In this document: in pieces, positions 44,324 to 54,596 of the stretch
Layout: the number at the start of each line of letters is the position of its first letter
Numbering within the stretch: the first letter of the stretch is position 1
Assembly (NCBI GenBank): GCA_026415695.1
Contig: JAOAGP010000120.1
Coordinates: 1 to 63,368 of the forward strand
Reading direction: 5' to 3'
From: Thermodesulfovibrionales bacterium
Lineage (GTDB): Bacteria; Nitrospirota; Thermodesulfovibrionia; Thermodesulfovibrionales; Dissulfurispiraceae
DNA length: 63,368 nt
Position numbers and translations under genes: made by a program
Notes under the pieces: model-generated
The model's input: only the letters and a program-made list of their open reading frames with translations
What the model was told of the DNA's origin: nothing
The model's database searches: none

Positions 44324-44623
44324 TTTGTTAAAACACCCCTTTTAATCTAAAGGAAATCTCATTACAATCCACAGAATTTATCAGTTAATTTTATCAAAAA
44401 AGGTCAACAATTAGAAATTATTTTACATTATCCGAGATACAGACGATTTGTTGTGTTTTTTTCATTAAAAAGCAGTTCAATTTTGGATGTGTTAGGTATT
44501 AAAACAAATGATTTTAAAAGAAGATTTAGTCTAAATTAATTTCTTGACTTATTTTATTAATTGTATTAAGGTATTGGTGTTTTTTTATCTTTTTTGATGA
44601 AAAAAGGGAAAGGAGGGTAAGTA
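44324..44623. other. Divergent intergenic region between the regulator and the exported FDH operon
   Basis: This 300-base gap is A/T-rich. A perfect 13-base palindrome ATTTAG-T-CTAAAT sits at 44524-44536 just before a -35-like TTGACT (44544-44549), so it may be an operator for the FDH operon. No clear -10 is placed at 16-18 bases, no sigma-54 consensus is seen and no open frame is supported. The strong site AAAGGAGGG precedes the downstream ATG. Confidence 0.4.
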
Positions 44624-47600
44624 ATGAAGGTCACGAGGAGAGATTTCCTAAAAATCTCTGGTGGCACTGCAATAGCAGGTGCTATGGGTTTAGGTATAGA
44701 ATCAAAAGATGCCCAAGCCGCAGAGATGAGGACAAAAGGTGCCAAGGTAACGACAACCATTTGCCCCTATTGTTCTGTTGGCTGCAGCATCTTAGTCTAT
44801 ACCAAAGATGGAAAGGTTATTAACACTGAAGGCGATCCAGAATCCCCAATCAATGAAGGGGCATTGTGTCCAAAAGGTGCATCACTTTATGAGCTCGCAA
44901 ATAATCCGTATCGTTTGAAGAACCCACTATACAGGGCACCAGGGGCAACTGAATGGAAAGAGGTAGAATGGGACTGGGCATTAGACCAAATTGCCCGTCG
45001 TGTTAAGGCAACAAGGGACAAGACCTTTAAACACACATCAAAGATCAAGGTCAAGGAAAAAGGACCGGATGGTAAGGATGTTGAGGTTGAAAAGGAATTT
45101 GTTGTTAACAGAACCGATGGTATAGCACATATAGGTAGTGCCGCACTTGATAATGAAGAATGTTACATCCTTCAGAAGCTAATGCGTTCATGGGGGCTTG
45201 TATGGATTGAACATCAGGCTCGTATATGACACTCTGCAACTGTAGCGGCTCTGGGAGAGTCGTATGGTCGTGGGGTAATGACAAACCATTGGGTTGACTT
45301 TAGAAATGCGGATGTAATACTTGTCATGGGAGGTAACCCAGCAGCAAACCATCCTGTTGCAATGAAATGGGTTATGAAGGCAAAAGAAAGGGGTGGAAAA
45401 CTCGTTGTTGTTGACCCAAGGTTTACCCAATCAGCAGCAAGGGCTGATGTGTATGCACCGATGCGTTCGGGCACCGATATTGTCTTCCTTGGGGGAATGA
45501 TTAAATACATCATTGATAACAACCTTTACTTCAGGCAATATGTAGTTGATTATACAGACGCATCTTTTTTAGTAAATCCAGATTTTAAACTCACTGCTGA
45601 GCTTGACGGTGTCTTTTCAGGTTACGATGAAAAGACAAGGAAATACGACAAGGCAACATGGACATTCCAGTTAGATGAAAACGGCGTCCCTAAAAAAGAC
45701 CCAACTCTCAAAGACCCCCGCTGTGTATTCCAATTACTGAAAAAACACTATTCAAGATATACAATTGATAAGGTTTCAGAGGTTACAGGTTGTCCAAAGG
45801 ATAAGATATTAGAGGTTTATAAGGCATACGCATCTACAGGCAAGCCAAACAAGGTTGGAACAGTGCTTTACGCAATGGGATGGACCCAGCACACAGTAGG
45901 GACACAAAATATTAGGGCTATGTCAATCATCCAGTTGTTATTAGGTAACATCGGTATGGCTGGTGGTGGTGTAAATGCCTTAAGAGGCGAGTCAAATGTT
46001 CAAGGTTCTACAGATTCTGGCATGTTATTTCATATCCTGCCGGGTTATAACCCAGTGCCAGTAGCATCACTTGTTGACCTAAAGACATATTTTGATAAGA
46101 TGACACCAAAAACAAAGGAACCCAAAAGTGTAAACTGGTGGTCAAACAGACCAAAGTATATCACAAGCTACCTAAAGGCACTTTACGGTGATAAGGCAAC
46201 AAAGGATAACGATTTTTGTTACAGCTACTTACCAAAGTTAGATGATGGAATGAATGCCTCATGGCTTAATCTCTTTGACCAGATGTACAAAGGTCAATTT
46301 GAGGGGTTTTTTGCATGGGGACAAAACCCAGCATGTTCAGGTGCTAATTCAATCAAGACCAGAAAGGCAATGGCAAAACTCAAATGGATGGTCAATGTGA
46401 ATCTCTGGGAAAATGAAACAAGCACATTCTGGAAGGGTCCTGATATGAACCCAAAGGAAATCCAGACAGAGGTCTTCTTGCTACCATGTGCAGCATCTTT
46501 TGAAAAGGAAGGTAGCATTACCAATTCAAGTAGGTTAGCCCAATGGAGATACAAAGCGGTTGAGCCTTATGGTAAGAGCCTGCCTGATGCAGACATCATC
46601 AACGAATTGTATTTCAGGGTAAAGAAACTTTATCAGAAAGAGGGAGGGAAGTTCCCAGACCCTATAATACATCTAACTTGGAATTACGGAGAAAAAGACA
46701 AGGATGGCAAGATAAAGCATGTGGATGTTCATGCAATCGCTAAAGAGATAAACGGATATTATCTTGCAGATGTCTATGACACAAAGGTTACACCTCCAAA
46801 ACTGATTGGCAAAAAGGGTGAACTCATCAATGGTTTCCCAAACCTTCAGGCAGATGGCACCACATCATGTGGCAATTGGATTTACTGCGGCAGTTATGCC
46901 CATGTTGACGGCAAGATTGTCCATAAAACTGCCAAACGTGGTAAGGCAGATCCAACAGGGTTGGGACTTTATCCTGATTGGGCATGGAGTTGGCCACTTA
47001 ATAGAAGGATTGTCTACAATCGTGCCTCTGTTGACAAATACGGAAAGCCATGGGATCCAAACCGTGCAGTCATAAAATGGAACCCCACAAAGATAAACCC
47101 TGCAACCGGGAAACCGGGCATGTGGGAAGGAGATGTCCCAGATGGTCCAGCCCCACCGCTTGCTACTGAAAAAGACGGGAGATTACCATTTATCATGAAA
47201 CCATTAGGTGTAGGGGCTTTGTTTGGTCCTGGCCTTGCAGACGGACCGTTCCCAGAGCATTATGAACCCCTTGAGTGTCCGCTTCAGGAAAACCCATTTA
47301 GCAAGAAACACAGGATAAATCCTACCATAAAGTTATTTTACACAAAAGAAGGTGGGTTAAAAGAGGATGCATACCTAAGTTGTGATGTAAGGTATCCGTA
47401 TGTCTGCTCAACATACAGGGTTACAGAACATTGGCAAACTGGTGTAATGACAAGGCACACCCCTTGGCTACTTGAGCTTCAACCACAGGTGTTTGTTGAG
47501 ATGAGTAAAGAACTTGCTGCAGAGAAAAAGATTAAGAGCGGAGATAAGGTTGTTGTTTCTTCGGCAAGAGGCAAACTGTGGGCAATAGCCATTGTAACAG

Positions 47601-47791
47601 ACAGGATGAAACCATTTAAGGTCATGAATACAACCATACACCAGGTTGGACTACCATACCACTACGGATGGAAATTCCCTCCTGACGGCAGTGGTGGCGA
47701 CAGTGCAAACATACTGACACCAACAATAGGTGACCCAAATACCATGATACCCGAGTCAAAGGCATTCATGGTAAACATTGAAAAGGCATAG
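44624..47791 (+). CDS. fdnG: Tat-exported selenocysteine formate dehydrogenase, catalytic subunit (FdnG-like; UGA read-through)
   Basis: Two frames joined by an in-frame UGA at 45227-45229 give a 1055-residue protein. The N terminus is a Tat signal (VTRRDFLKISGGTAIAGAMG). CPYCSVGC (near residue 47-54) binds the [4Fe-4S] cluster. The junction EHQARI-U-HSATVAA marks the Sec site (Sec202, His203); E. coli FdnG has Sec196, so position and length agree. Molybdopterin motifs follow (GGNPAANHP, WTQHTVGTQN, GGVNALRGESNVQGSTD). With the next two genes it forms a periplasmic-facing formate dehydrogenase passing electrons to quinone. Molybdenum versus tungsten cannot be told from sequence. Confidence 0.94.
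45227..45262 (+). promoter_or_regulatory. Selenocysteine UGA with candidate SECIS hairpin (exported FDH)
   Basis: The UGA at 45227-45229 is followed 16 bases later by a 7-bp hairpin CGGCTCT-GGG-AGAGTCG (45246-45262, one G-U pair). The position fits bacterial SECIS elements; the loop differs from the E. coli GGUCU loop, so this is less certain than the fdhA copy. Confidence 0.55.
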
Positions 47792-47803
47792 GGGGGTGAT
47801 AAA

Positions 47804-48553
47804 ATGGCAAAAAAGGCATTGTTAATAACTCCAGAGTTATGTATTGGTTGTAGGGCTTGTCAGGTAGCCTGTAAGTCATGGAATCAACTTCCAGCAGAAA
47901 AGACACAGAACAAAGGAAGCTATGAAAATCCCGGTGACCTCACCCCTACGCTTTACAACAAGATAAGATTTGTTGAGGTGCCATCCGAAAAAGACCCAAT
48001 TAGATGGCTATTTGTAAGCCAGAGGTGTATGCACTGCGAGGATGCAGGGTGTATGAAGATATGTCCGTCACCCGGTGCACTTTACAAGACAAAAGATGGC
48101 ATCGTTTCTTTTAATCAGGATAAATGCATTGGCTGTAAACTCTGTATTGCTGGTTGCCCTTTTGATATCCCAAGATACAATCAAAAAAACAAGATTTCAA
48201 AGTGTAATTTTTGTGAAGATAGGGTCGCAAATAATCAACCTCCTGCATGTGCAAAGACCTGTCCAACAGGCTCAATAACTTACGGTGATAGAGATGCGCT
48301 CATTGCCAATGCTCAGAAGGTTGGATATCAGAAACTCTATGGACAGATGGACTTAGGAGGACTTGGAGTGCTTTATGCTTTTAAAGATGCACCAAAACTA
48401 TACGGATTAAATGAGAATCCTCGGATACCAGAGTCAATTGTATTCTGGAATAATGTGCTTAAACCACTTTCATACATCGGACTTGGTGGCGTTGTTGCAG
48501 CATCAATTCTGCACTATCTTGTCATAGGTCCACACAAAGAAGAGGAGGTATAA
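47804..48553 (+). CDS. fdnH: Formate dehydrogenase Fe-S subunit (FdnH-like)
   Basis: A 249-residue four-cluster ferredoxin: CIGCRACQVACKSW, CMHCEDAGCMKICP, CIGCKLCIAGCPFDIPRY and CNFCED...CAKTCPTGS. One C-terminal transmembrane helix (YIGLGGVVAASILHYLVIG) anchors it, as in FdnH. It has no signal peptide and presumably rides out with the Tat-exported alpha subunit. Start at 47804 after GGGGGGTGA. Confidence 0.93.
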   Translation: MAKKALLITPELCIGCRACQVACKSWNQLPAEKTQNKGSYENPGDLTPTLYNKIRFVEVPSEKDPIRWLFVSQRCMHCEDAGCMKICPSPGALYKTKDGIVSFNQDKCIGCKLCIAGCPFDIPRYNQKNKISKCNFCEDRVANNQPPACAKTCPTGSITYGDRDALIANAQKVGYQKLYGQMDLGGLGVLYAFKDAPKLYGLNENPRIPESIVFWNNVLKPLSYIGLGGVVAASILHYLVIGPHKEEEV

Positions 48554-48557
48554 AGAG

Positions 48558-49166
48558 ATGTCAGAAATGGTAAGAAAGGCAAGCACATTTGAGATATTAA
48601 ACCACTGGGTGTTGGCGATCAGCTGTATCCTACTTGCTATTAGTGGATACGGGTTTTTATTCAAGATTGAGGGCATTGCTGCAGTATTTGGTGGTGCCAA
48701 CATGATGAAAGACATACACAACTATCTTGGCATCGTGTTTTCTGTCTCACTTTTTTTGAGTATCTTTAACTGGTTAAAGGATGCCTTAACCTTTGATGCA
48801 GATGACATTAAGTGGATCGCCTGTGCAGGTGGTTATCTATCAAAACATCCTAAAATACCGCCTATGGGCAAGCTAAACACTGGGCAAAAGTTTTATTACA
48901 TAGCCCTATTAGTATTTGGAACTGCTATTGCAGTAAGTGGTTTTATAATATGGCTATTACCCGGAAACAAGACATATGTATTGTGGTCTCACCTGATACA
49001 TAACATTAGTTTTGTTGTGCTGATGATAGCAGTGCCTGTGCATATCTATCTTGCTACAATAGCAAATCCGGGAACCTTTAGGATAATGATCTATGGCACA
49101 GTGCCTTATAAATGGGCGGCTAAAAGACATCCTAAATGGATACAAGAATTAAGCCACGGTAAATAA
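48558..49166 (+). CDS. fdnI: Formate dehydrogenase cytochrome b subunit (FdnI-like)
   Basis: A 202-residue, four-helix membrane protein of the FdnI/HybB type. Heme-ligand histidines are visible in NHWVLAIS, HNYLGIVFSV and HLIHNISF...VPVHIYLA. It takes electrons from the Fe-S subunit to the quinone pool. It is four bases after fdnH with a strong site GAGGAGGT. A terminator hairpin follows. Confidence 0.9.
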   Translation: MSEMVRKASTFEILNHWVLAISCILLAISGYGFLFKIEGIAAVFGGANMMKDIHNYLGIVFSVSLFLSIFNWLKDALTFDADDIKWIACAGGYLSKHPKIPPMGKLNTGQKFYYIALLVFGTAIAVSGFIIWLLPGNKTYVLWSHLIHNISFVVLMIAVPVHIYLATIANPGTFRIMIYGTVPYKWAAKRHPKWIQELSHGK

Positions 49167-49182
49167 GAATCTTGCTTTTTAG

Positions 49183-49210
49183 AGGGGTGGAGTGCATCCA
49201 CCCCTTATTA
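49183..49210 (+). terminator. Terminator after the formate dehydrogenase operon
   Basis: AGGGGTGGA (49183-49191) pairs with TCCACCCCT (49197-49205) around a 5-base loop, followed by TTATT. The T-run is short, so efficiency is uncertain. Confidence 0.6.
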
Positions 49211-49418
49211 AATCCCTCGCAATCTTCTCCTCTAAAACAATCTTTTCTATCTAATGATTTGGCTTTTTCATATTACGCTATTAAGAGGATTTTTAAGTCT
49301 TAATTTCAATGTTTATTCTAAATACGGATACTAAAAACCACAAATGCGTTATTGCCTACTTATATACTGCTATGATATGATGACAAGTCATTAAAATAAT
49401 AAACTAAATGGAGGCGTA

Positions 49419-50003
49419 ATGGATACAGTAAGTGTGCTTTTTGCTGGGGTTGGAGGACAAGGTATAGTCTTGGCAAGTAAGATACTTGCACTTTCAGCAT
49501 TTTTAAACGGCATGATGGTCAAAGAAAGCGAACTTCACGGTATGGCTCAAAGGGGAGGAAGTGTTGTAAGCCATGTAAGGTTTGGTAGTAAGGTTTTTTC
49601 ACCTCTCATACCACTTGGCACAGCAGACATCCTTGTATCTTTAGAAAAGTTAGAAGGCTTAAGATACTTAAACTTTCTTAAAAAGGATGGTAAGGTCATC
49701 TTTAACGAAAACACAACCGTGCCATCAACGGTTAATCCTGACACAGGACTGATATATCCAGATGATGCAGGAGATAAAATTAAGGCGATGAATTACGAGA
49801 TTATACCCATCAATGCAAAAGAGATAGCAAAGGAAGTTGGAAACATGAAGGTTGAAAACATAGCGGTATTAGGTCTGCTATCAAGATACCTTCAGATACC
49901 AGAGGATGTTTGGAAAGAGGCGATATCAAAGGCAGTGCCTCAAAAGACCGTAGAGGTAAACCTATTGGCGTTTAAAAAAGGACGGGACTTAAACATTAAC
50001 TAA
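49419..50003 (+). CDS. iorB: Indolepyruvate:ferredoxin oxidoreductase beta-type subunit
   Basis: A 194-residue gamma/beta-type oxidoreductase subunit (VLFAGVGGQGIVLASKILALS; ESELHGMAQRGGSVVSHVRFG) that, with IorA, decarboxylates aryl 2-oxo acids to aryl-acyl-CoA with ferredoxin reduction. iorA normally sits right upstream; the 252-base gap before it and the fdn operon contain none. The partner is thus elsewhere in the genome, or this subunit works with another 2-oxoacid oxidoreductase. It opens the iorB-paaK-ACT-paaK-ACT operon. Start at 49419 with GGAGG. Confidence 0.92.
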   Translation: MDTVSVLFAGVGGQGIVLASKILALSAFLNGMMVKESELHGMAQRGGSVVSHVRFGSKVFSPLIPLGTADILVSLEKLEGLRYLNFLKKDGKVIFNENTTVPSTVNPDTGLIYPDDAGDKIKAMNYEIIPINAKEIAKEVGNMKVENIAVLGLLSRYLQIPEDVWKEAISKAVPQKTVEVNLLAFKKGRDLNIN

Positions 50004-50015
50004 TCAGGAGATATT

Positions 50016-51308
50016 ATGTTTTGGGATGAGGAACTTGAAACAATAAGCCAAAATAAATTAAAGGAGTTACAACTAAAGAGATTACGGGATACTATCGGTA
50101 GGGTTTATTTCAATGTCCCTTTTTACCACAAAAAATTCAAAGAGATTAACATAAAACCTGATGACATCAAAAGTGTTGATGACATATCAAAACTTCCTTT
50201 TACAACAAGACAGGACATCCTTGATAACTATCCCACTGGGCTCCTTGCCGTTTCAAGGGATGAGATGGTGAGGGTGCATACATCAAGTGGAACAACTGGT
50301 AAACCAAAGGCTATCTTTTTTACCAAAAATGACATTGACAGGGCGGCAGATCTGATAGCAAGATGCCTTGTTATGACAGGTATGAGAAAGAACGATGTGT
50401 TACAAAACATGATGACATATGGGCTCTTTACAGGCGCACTTGTTATGCACTACGGGGCAGAAAAGGTTGGGATACTCATTGTCCCAGCAGGACCCGGTAA
50501 TACTGAAAGGCAGATATTACTGATGAAGGATTTTAAAACTACTGCCCTTCACATAACACCAAGTTATGCCCTTTATCTTGCTGAATACATAAAGTCAAAA
50601 GGCATAGATCCAACAAAAGACCTTTACCTTAAAAGGGCATACCTTGGGGCAGAACCCTATTCAGAGGAGACAAGAAGAAAAATAGAAGATATCTTCGGTA
50701 TTGATGTTTATAATTCATACGGACTATCTGAGATGAATGGTCCTGGTGTTGCCTTTGAATGTGAATACAAAGAAGGGATGCACACTTGGGAAGACAACTT
50801 CGTAGTTGAGGTGATAGACCCTGACACTGGTGAGGTCTTACCTGACGGGCAAAAGGGTGAGTTGGTTTTTACAACCCTTCAAAGAGAAGGTATGCCACTC
50901 ATTAGATACAGAACACGAGACATATCAAGGATAATACCAGAGAGATGCCCTTGTGGCAGGACACACAGGAGGATTGAAAGGATATTTGGTAGGTCAGATG
51001 ATATGTTTATAGTAAAAGGCGTAAACATATTCCCCCAACAGATTGAAAATGTCTTGATGTCTATCAAAGGGGTAGCAATGAACTATCAGATAGTGCTTGA
51101 ATCTCTTGATAATATGATAGTGAGGGTTGAGATCGCAAAGGATCTCTTTGATGGAAATGTGATGCATCTTGTAAACCTGCAAAACAGGATTACAGAGGAG
51201 TTAAGAAAGGAAATCCTTGTAAAGCCAAAGGTAGAACTACTTGAGCCGGGCACACTACCTGTAAGTGAAGGCAAGGCTAAAAGGGTCATTGACAATAGAA
51301 CCCTATAA
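50016..51308 (+). CDS. paaK: Phenylacetate-CoA ligase, copy 1
   Basis: A 430-residue ANL-superfamily enzyme joining arylacetate and CoA with ATP. The P-loop [27 protein letters not shown] and the acidic YRTRDISRIIPERCPCG are clear; the C-terminal domain has RSDDMFIVKGVNIFPQQIE. In reverse with IorAB it could make ATP from aryl-acyl-CoA. 12 bases after iorB. The second copy at 51764 is the same length but differs at many positions, so the two may have different substrates. Confidence 0.93.
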   Translation: MFWDEELETISQNKLKELQLKRLRDTIGRVYFNVPFYHKKFKEINIKPDDIKSVDDISKLPFTTRQDILDNYPTGLLAVSRDEMVRVHTSSGTTGKPKAIFFTKNDIDRAADLIARCLVMTGMRKNDVLQNMMTYGLFTGALVMHYGAEKVGILIVPAGPGNTERQILLMKDFKTTALHITPSYALYLAEYIKSKGIDPTKDLYLKRAYLGAEPYSEETRRKIEDIFGIDVYNSYGLSEMNGPGVAFECEYKEGMHTWEDNFVVEVIDPDTGEVLPDGQKGELVFTTLQREGMPLIRYRTRDISRIIPERCPCGRTHRRIERIFGRSDDMFIVKGVNIFPQQIENVLMSIKGVAMNYQIVLESLDNMIVRVEIAKDLFDGNVMHLVNLQNRITEELRKEILVKPKVELLEPGTLPVSEGKAKRVIDNRTL

Positions 51309-51326
51309 TCTTTTAGGAGGCTTATC

Positions 51327-51737
51327 ATGGCACAACTTAGACAAATATCCATCTTTGCTGAAAACAAACCGGGAAAGATAGAAAAGATTACGAAGGTGCT
51401 TGCAGACGGTGGTATTAATATACTTGCTATATCAATATCAAGCAGCGGGGATTTTGGTGTGATCAAGTTTATAGTGGACAAACCAGACGAGGCAAAAGAC
51501 CTTTTGATAAAAAATGGGTTTACTGTCTCTTTAAATGAGGTACTTGCTATTGAACTCGTAGATAAGCCGGGTGACCTTCACAGGGTAGCGGTTGCCCTTC
51601 TTAGGTGTGGGATAAACATTGAAAATGCGCATGTGTTTGTTGTAAATGAAAGGGCACAGTCATATCTCATAGTTGAGGTAGAGGATGTAGATGAGGCAAA
51701 GAAAAAACTTGCAAATGAGGAATTGAGATTTTATTGA
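51327..51737 (+). CDS. Tandem ACT-domain protein, copy 1
   Basis: 136 residues made of two ACT domains (RQISIFAENKPGKIEKIT; LAIELVDKPGDLHRVAVA). Standalone ACT pairs next to paaK and iorAB are known in many anaerobes and are presumed to sense an amino acid or aryl ligand. It sits between the two paaK genes and has a clear site AGGAGG. Confidence 0.93.
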   Translation: MAQLRQISIFAENKPGKIEKITKVLADGGINILAISISSSGDFGVIKFIVDKPDEAKDLLIKNGFTVSLNEVLAIELVDKPGDLHRVAVALLRCGINIENAHVFVVNERAQSYLIVEVEDVDEAKKKLANEELRFY

Positions 51738-51763
51738 TAAATCAATAAAAGGGAGGATAAAAG

Positions 51764-53059
51764 ATGATTTGGGACAGAGAAGCTGAATGCATGCCAGAAA
51801 AACAGAGGCAACAATTACAATTAGACAGGTTAAAAGCCATTGTTTCGTATGCATACGAGAATGTGCCTTTTTATAGAAAGAGGTTTAAGGATAAGAAGAT
51901 AAAGCCAGAGGACATAAACAGCCTTTCAGATATCACCAAATTACCATTTACAGAAAAGGCTGATCTAAGAGAGGGGTATCCTTTTGGTATGTTTGCCGTG
52001 CCAAGAAAGGAGATTATTGAAATACACACATCATCTGGGACTACAGGCAAGCCTGTAGTCACAGGATACACCCGTCGTGATATTGAACTTTGGAGCCAAG
52101 TAATGGCAAGGGCATTGAGTATGGCAGGGGCTACCAGTGATGACATTATACAAAATTGCTATGGATATGGCCTGTTTACTGGAGGGCTTGGTGTCCATTA
52201 CGGGGGGCAGAAGATTGGGGCTACAGTCGTGCCAATATCTGCAGGACAAACAAAAAGACAGATACAGATTATGACTGATTTTGGCACAACCATACTTACA
52301 AGCACACCGAGTTATGCCCTCTATCTTGCAGAGGCAGTAAATGAAGAGGGGTTAAGTAGAAAAGTAAAATTAAAGGCAGGTGTATTTGGTGCTGAGATGT
52401 GGACAGAAAGGATGAGAGATGAACTTGAAAAGAGGTTTAATCTGCATGCCCTCAACATCTACGGTCTTACTGAGATAATAGGTCCGGGTGTTGCTCAAGA
52501 ATGTCTTGAAAAAACTGGACTTCACATAGCAGAAGACTACTTCTACCCAGAGATAATCTCCCCAGAAACACTTGAACCCTTACCAGAAGGCCAAAGCGGT
52601 GAATTGGTATTGACAACCCTTACAAGAGAAGGGATGCCCATGATTCGTTTTAGGACAAAGGATATCACCTCTTTAACACGAGGGGTTTGTAAGTGCGGAA
52701 GAACCCTTGTCAAGATGTCTCGCATTACTGGAAGAAGCGATGACATGATTAAGATTAGAGGTGTTATCGTGTTCCCATCACAGATTGAACGCGCACTTCT
52801 TGAGGTCAAGGGTGTCGAGCCTCACTACCAGATTATCATCACAAGACCACATCATTTAGACGAAATAGAGGTGCAGGTTGAGGTCTCACAAAAGATGTTT
52901 TCTGATGAGGTCAAGCGATTAGAAGAGATACGAAAGAAGATTGAGGACAAAGTGGAGTCGGCAATAGGATTAAGGGTAAAGGTAACACTTGTAGAACCCA
53001 AAAGCATCCCAAGAAGCGAAGGCAAGGCGAAGAGGGTTATTGACAATAGAAAACTCTAA
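51764..53059 (+). CDS. paaK: Phenylacetate-CoA ligase, copy 2
   Basis: A 431-residue homologue of the copy at 50016, with [44 protein letters not shown] and [19 protein letters not shown]. The zinc-like Cys pair (CKCG) is present in both copies. The doubled paaK-ACT arrangement looks like a duplicated cassette. Confidence 0.93.
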   Translation: MIWDREAECMPEKQRQQLQLDRLKAIVSYAYENVPFYRKRFKDKKIKPEDINSLSDITKLPFTEKADLREGYPFGMFAVPRKEIIEIHTSSGTTGKPVVTGYTRRDIELWSQVMARALSMAGATSDDIIQNCYGYGLFTGGLGVHYGGQKIGATVVPISAGQTKRQIQIMTDFGTTILTSTPSYALYLAEAVNEEGLSRKVKLKAGVFGAEMWTERMRDELEKRFNLHALNIYGLTEIIGPGVAQECLEKTGLHIAEDYFYPEIISPETLEPLPEGQSGELVLTTLTREGMPMIRFRTKDITSLTRGVCKCGRTLVKMSRITGRSDDMIKIRGVIVFPSQIERALLEVKGVEPHYQIIITRPHHLDEIEVQVEVSQKMFSDEVKRLEEIRKKIEDKVESAIGLRVKVTLVEPKSIPRSEGKAKRVIDNRKL

Positions 53060-53080
53060 AAACACCGGAGGTTAATAAAA

Positions 53081-53512
53081 ATGAAGGTAAAACAGATTTC
53101 TATATTTCTTGAAAACAAAAAAGGACACTTACTTGAGGTCGTTGATGCACTTGGCAAGGCAGGGGTGAATATCAGGGCATTGTCTATTGCAGATACATCA
53201 GAGTTTGGAATCTTAAGGATAATAGTGCCTGACCCTGATTCAGCAAAGAAGGCTCTAAAAAAAGGGGGATTTACATTCAACGAAAACGATGTAATCGCAG
53301 TAGGTGTGTCTGACAGACCGGGTGGACTTGCAGCAGCACTTAAGATATTGTCTGAAAATGATATAAATGTTGAGTATTTGTATGCCTTTGTAACAAAGTC
53401 TGAGGAGAGGGCAGTTGTGGTTCTAAAAACAGATGATCTTGACAAGTCTATTAAGGCATTAAAAAAATCAGGCATCTCAATACTCCAACCTAAAGAGGTT
53501 TACAGTCTGTAA
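53081..53512 (+). CDS. Tandem ACT-domain protein, copy 2
   Basis: 143 residues with two ACT domains (KQISIFLENKKGHLLEVV; IAVGVSDRPGGLAAALKI), homologous to the 51327 protein. Last gene of the iorB operon; a strong terminator follows at 53567. Confidence 0.93.
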   Translation: MKVKQISIFLENKKGHLLEVVDALGKAGVNIRALSIADTSEFGILRIIVPDPDSAKKALKKGGFTFNENDVIAVGVSDRPGGLAAALKILSENDINVEYLYAFVTKSEERAVVVLKTDDLDKSIKALKKSGISILQPKEVYSL

Positions 53513-53566
53513 CGATATTATGGGGTGTTGATTTAAAAGGTTTCATCTATATCTATCCTGACTACA

Positions 53567-53600
53567 ACCCTCTTACATCATGTAAGAGGGTCTTTTTTAT
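53567..53600 (+). terminator. Strong intrinsic terminator of the iorB operon
   Basis: ACCCTCTTAC (53567-53576) pairs with GTAAGAGGGT (53582-53591) around ATCAT, followed by CTTTTTTATT. Confidence 0.9.
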
Positions 53601-53627
53601 TAATTAGCAAAAGGGAGGCGATTGTTT

Positions 53628-54485
53628 GTGTTAATCATTGGCGAGAAGATAAGTATAATTGCTAAAAGGGTAAGAGAGGCAATTATTAGAAGGGATAAAT
53701 TGCCAATACAAGAGATGTCAAAGACACAATGGCAGGAAGGTGCAGGGATGATTGATGCTAACATTGGTCCTGCTGAGGATGATGCAGAAGACCTCATGCA
53801 GTGGATGGTCACAACCATTCAAGAGTCAGTCCCTTTGCCAGTGTGTCTTGATACCACTAACTATAAGGCAATAGAGGCGGGGTTAAAGGTTCATAACAAT
53901 GAATGGGGAAGACCAATTATCAATTCAACCTCTAACGACCCTGATAGGTTTCCAATGCTTGAACTTGCGGTAAAATACAACGCCCAGATTATTGGGTTAA
54001 CTGTCGGAAAAGGGGGCATTCCAGCCGATGCAGAAGAAAGGGCAATCATTGCATCTGAAATAATGGCGAGGGCTATGGAGTATGGACTATCACTTGAGGA
54101 TCTTTACCTTGACCCACTTGTGCTTCAGATAGCCACCTCACAAGACCATGCAATGAAGGTGCTTGATGCTATTAGGTTGTTTCAAGAGATGAACGATCCA
54201 CCCATGAAAACTGTTGTTGGATTGAGTAATATCTCTAATGGATGTCCGAGGACAATAAGACCAATTATAAATAAGTGTTATTTTTACATGCTGCTAAATG
54301 CTGGGTTAAGTGCGGCAATAGCCAATCCATCTGAGACTTCCGATGTAATTAAACAAAGACAACTATATCATGACATCGTTAGTGGTAAGATACCCGCAGA
54401 GGATGAAAAAACCAAGCAGATAAGCAAGACCCTTGATATCTTAACAGGTAAAATACTATACGCACATTCCTATTTGGAGATGTAG
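53628..54485 (+). CDS. acsE: Methyltetrahydrofolate:corrinoid methyltransferase (AcsE-like)
   Basis: A pterin-binding TIM-barrel protein of 285 residues that moves the methyl of methyl-H4folate to a corrinoid protein. Visible: the start LIIGEKI, DANIGPAEDD, the folate-binding PIINSTSNDPDRFP, LDPLVLQIA and VGLSNISNGCP. In acetogens and sulfate reducers AcsE feeds the corrinoid Fe-S protein of acetyl-CoA synthase, but no acsB/C/D is in this window. Start: GTG 53628, nine bases after GGGAGG; the TTG at 53622 is too close to the site. Confidence 0.9.
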   Translation: MLIIGEKISIIAKRVREAIIRRDKLPIQEMSKTQWQEGAGMIDANIGPAEDDAEDLMQWMVTTIQESVPLPVCLDTTNYKAIEAGLKVHNNEWGRPIINSTSNDPDRFPMLELAVKYNAQIIGLTVGKGGIPADAEERAIIASEIMARAMEYGLSLEDLYLDPLVLQIATSQDHAMKVLDAIRLFQEMNDPPMKTVVGLSNISNGCPRTIRPIINKCYFYMLLNAGLSAAIANPSETSDVIKQRQLYHDIVSGKIPAEDEKTKQISKTLDILTGKILYAHSYLEM

Positions 54486-54511
54486 GGATTTAAAAACAGT
54501 TACAAAGTTTC

Positions 54512-54554
54512 ATATATGGGGGATAAAATCAAGTATCTTTTATCCCCCATATAT
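54512..54554. terminator. Convergent hairpin between acsE and the AOR operon
   Basis: A perfect 17-bp stem (54512-54528 with 54538-54554) with a 9-base loop lies between converging genes. No long T-run follows on either strand, but the stem is exceptionally stable for this A/T-rich DNA. Confidence 0.7.
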
Positions 54555-54596
54555 CTTCAAAAAAACAAAACCTTTAATCCATAGTCATACAACATC

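Noticed and set aside
44324-44623. Sigma-54 promoter in the divergent FDH gap
   Set aside because: I found no GG-N10-GC pair on either strand with flanking consensus bases.
44624-45229. A short separate formate-dehydrogenase fragment ending at 45229
   Set aside because: The UGA is in frame with the following frame, and the joined protein matches the length and Sec position of FdnG.
49167-49418. A missing iorA or small gene before iorB
   Set aside because: Only a terminator and A/T-rich DNA are seen; no long open frame fits.
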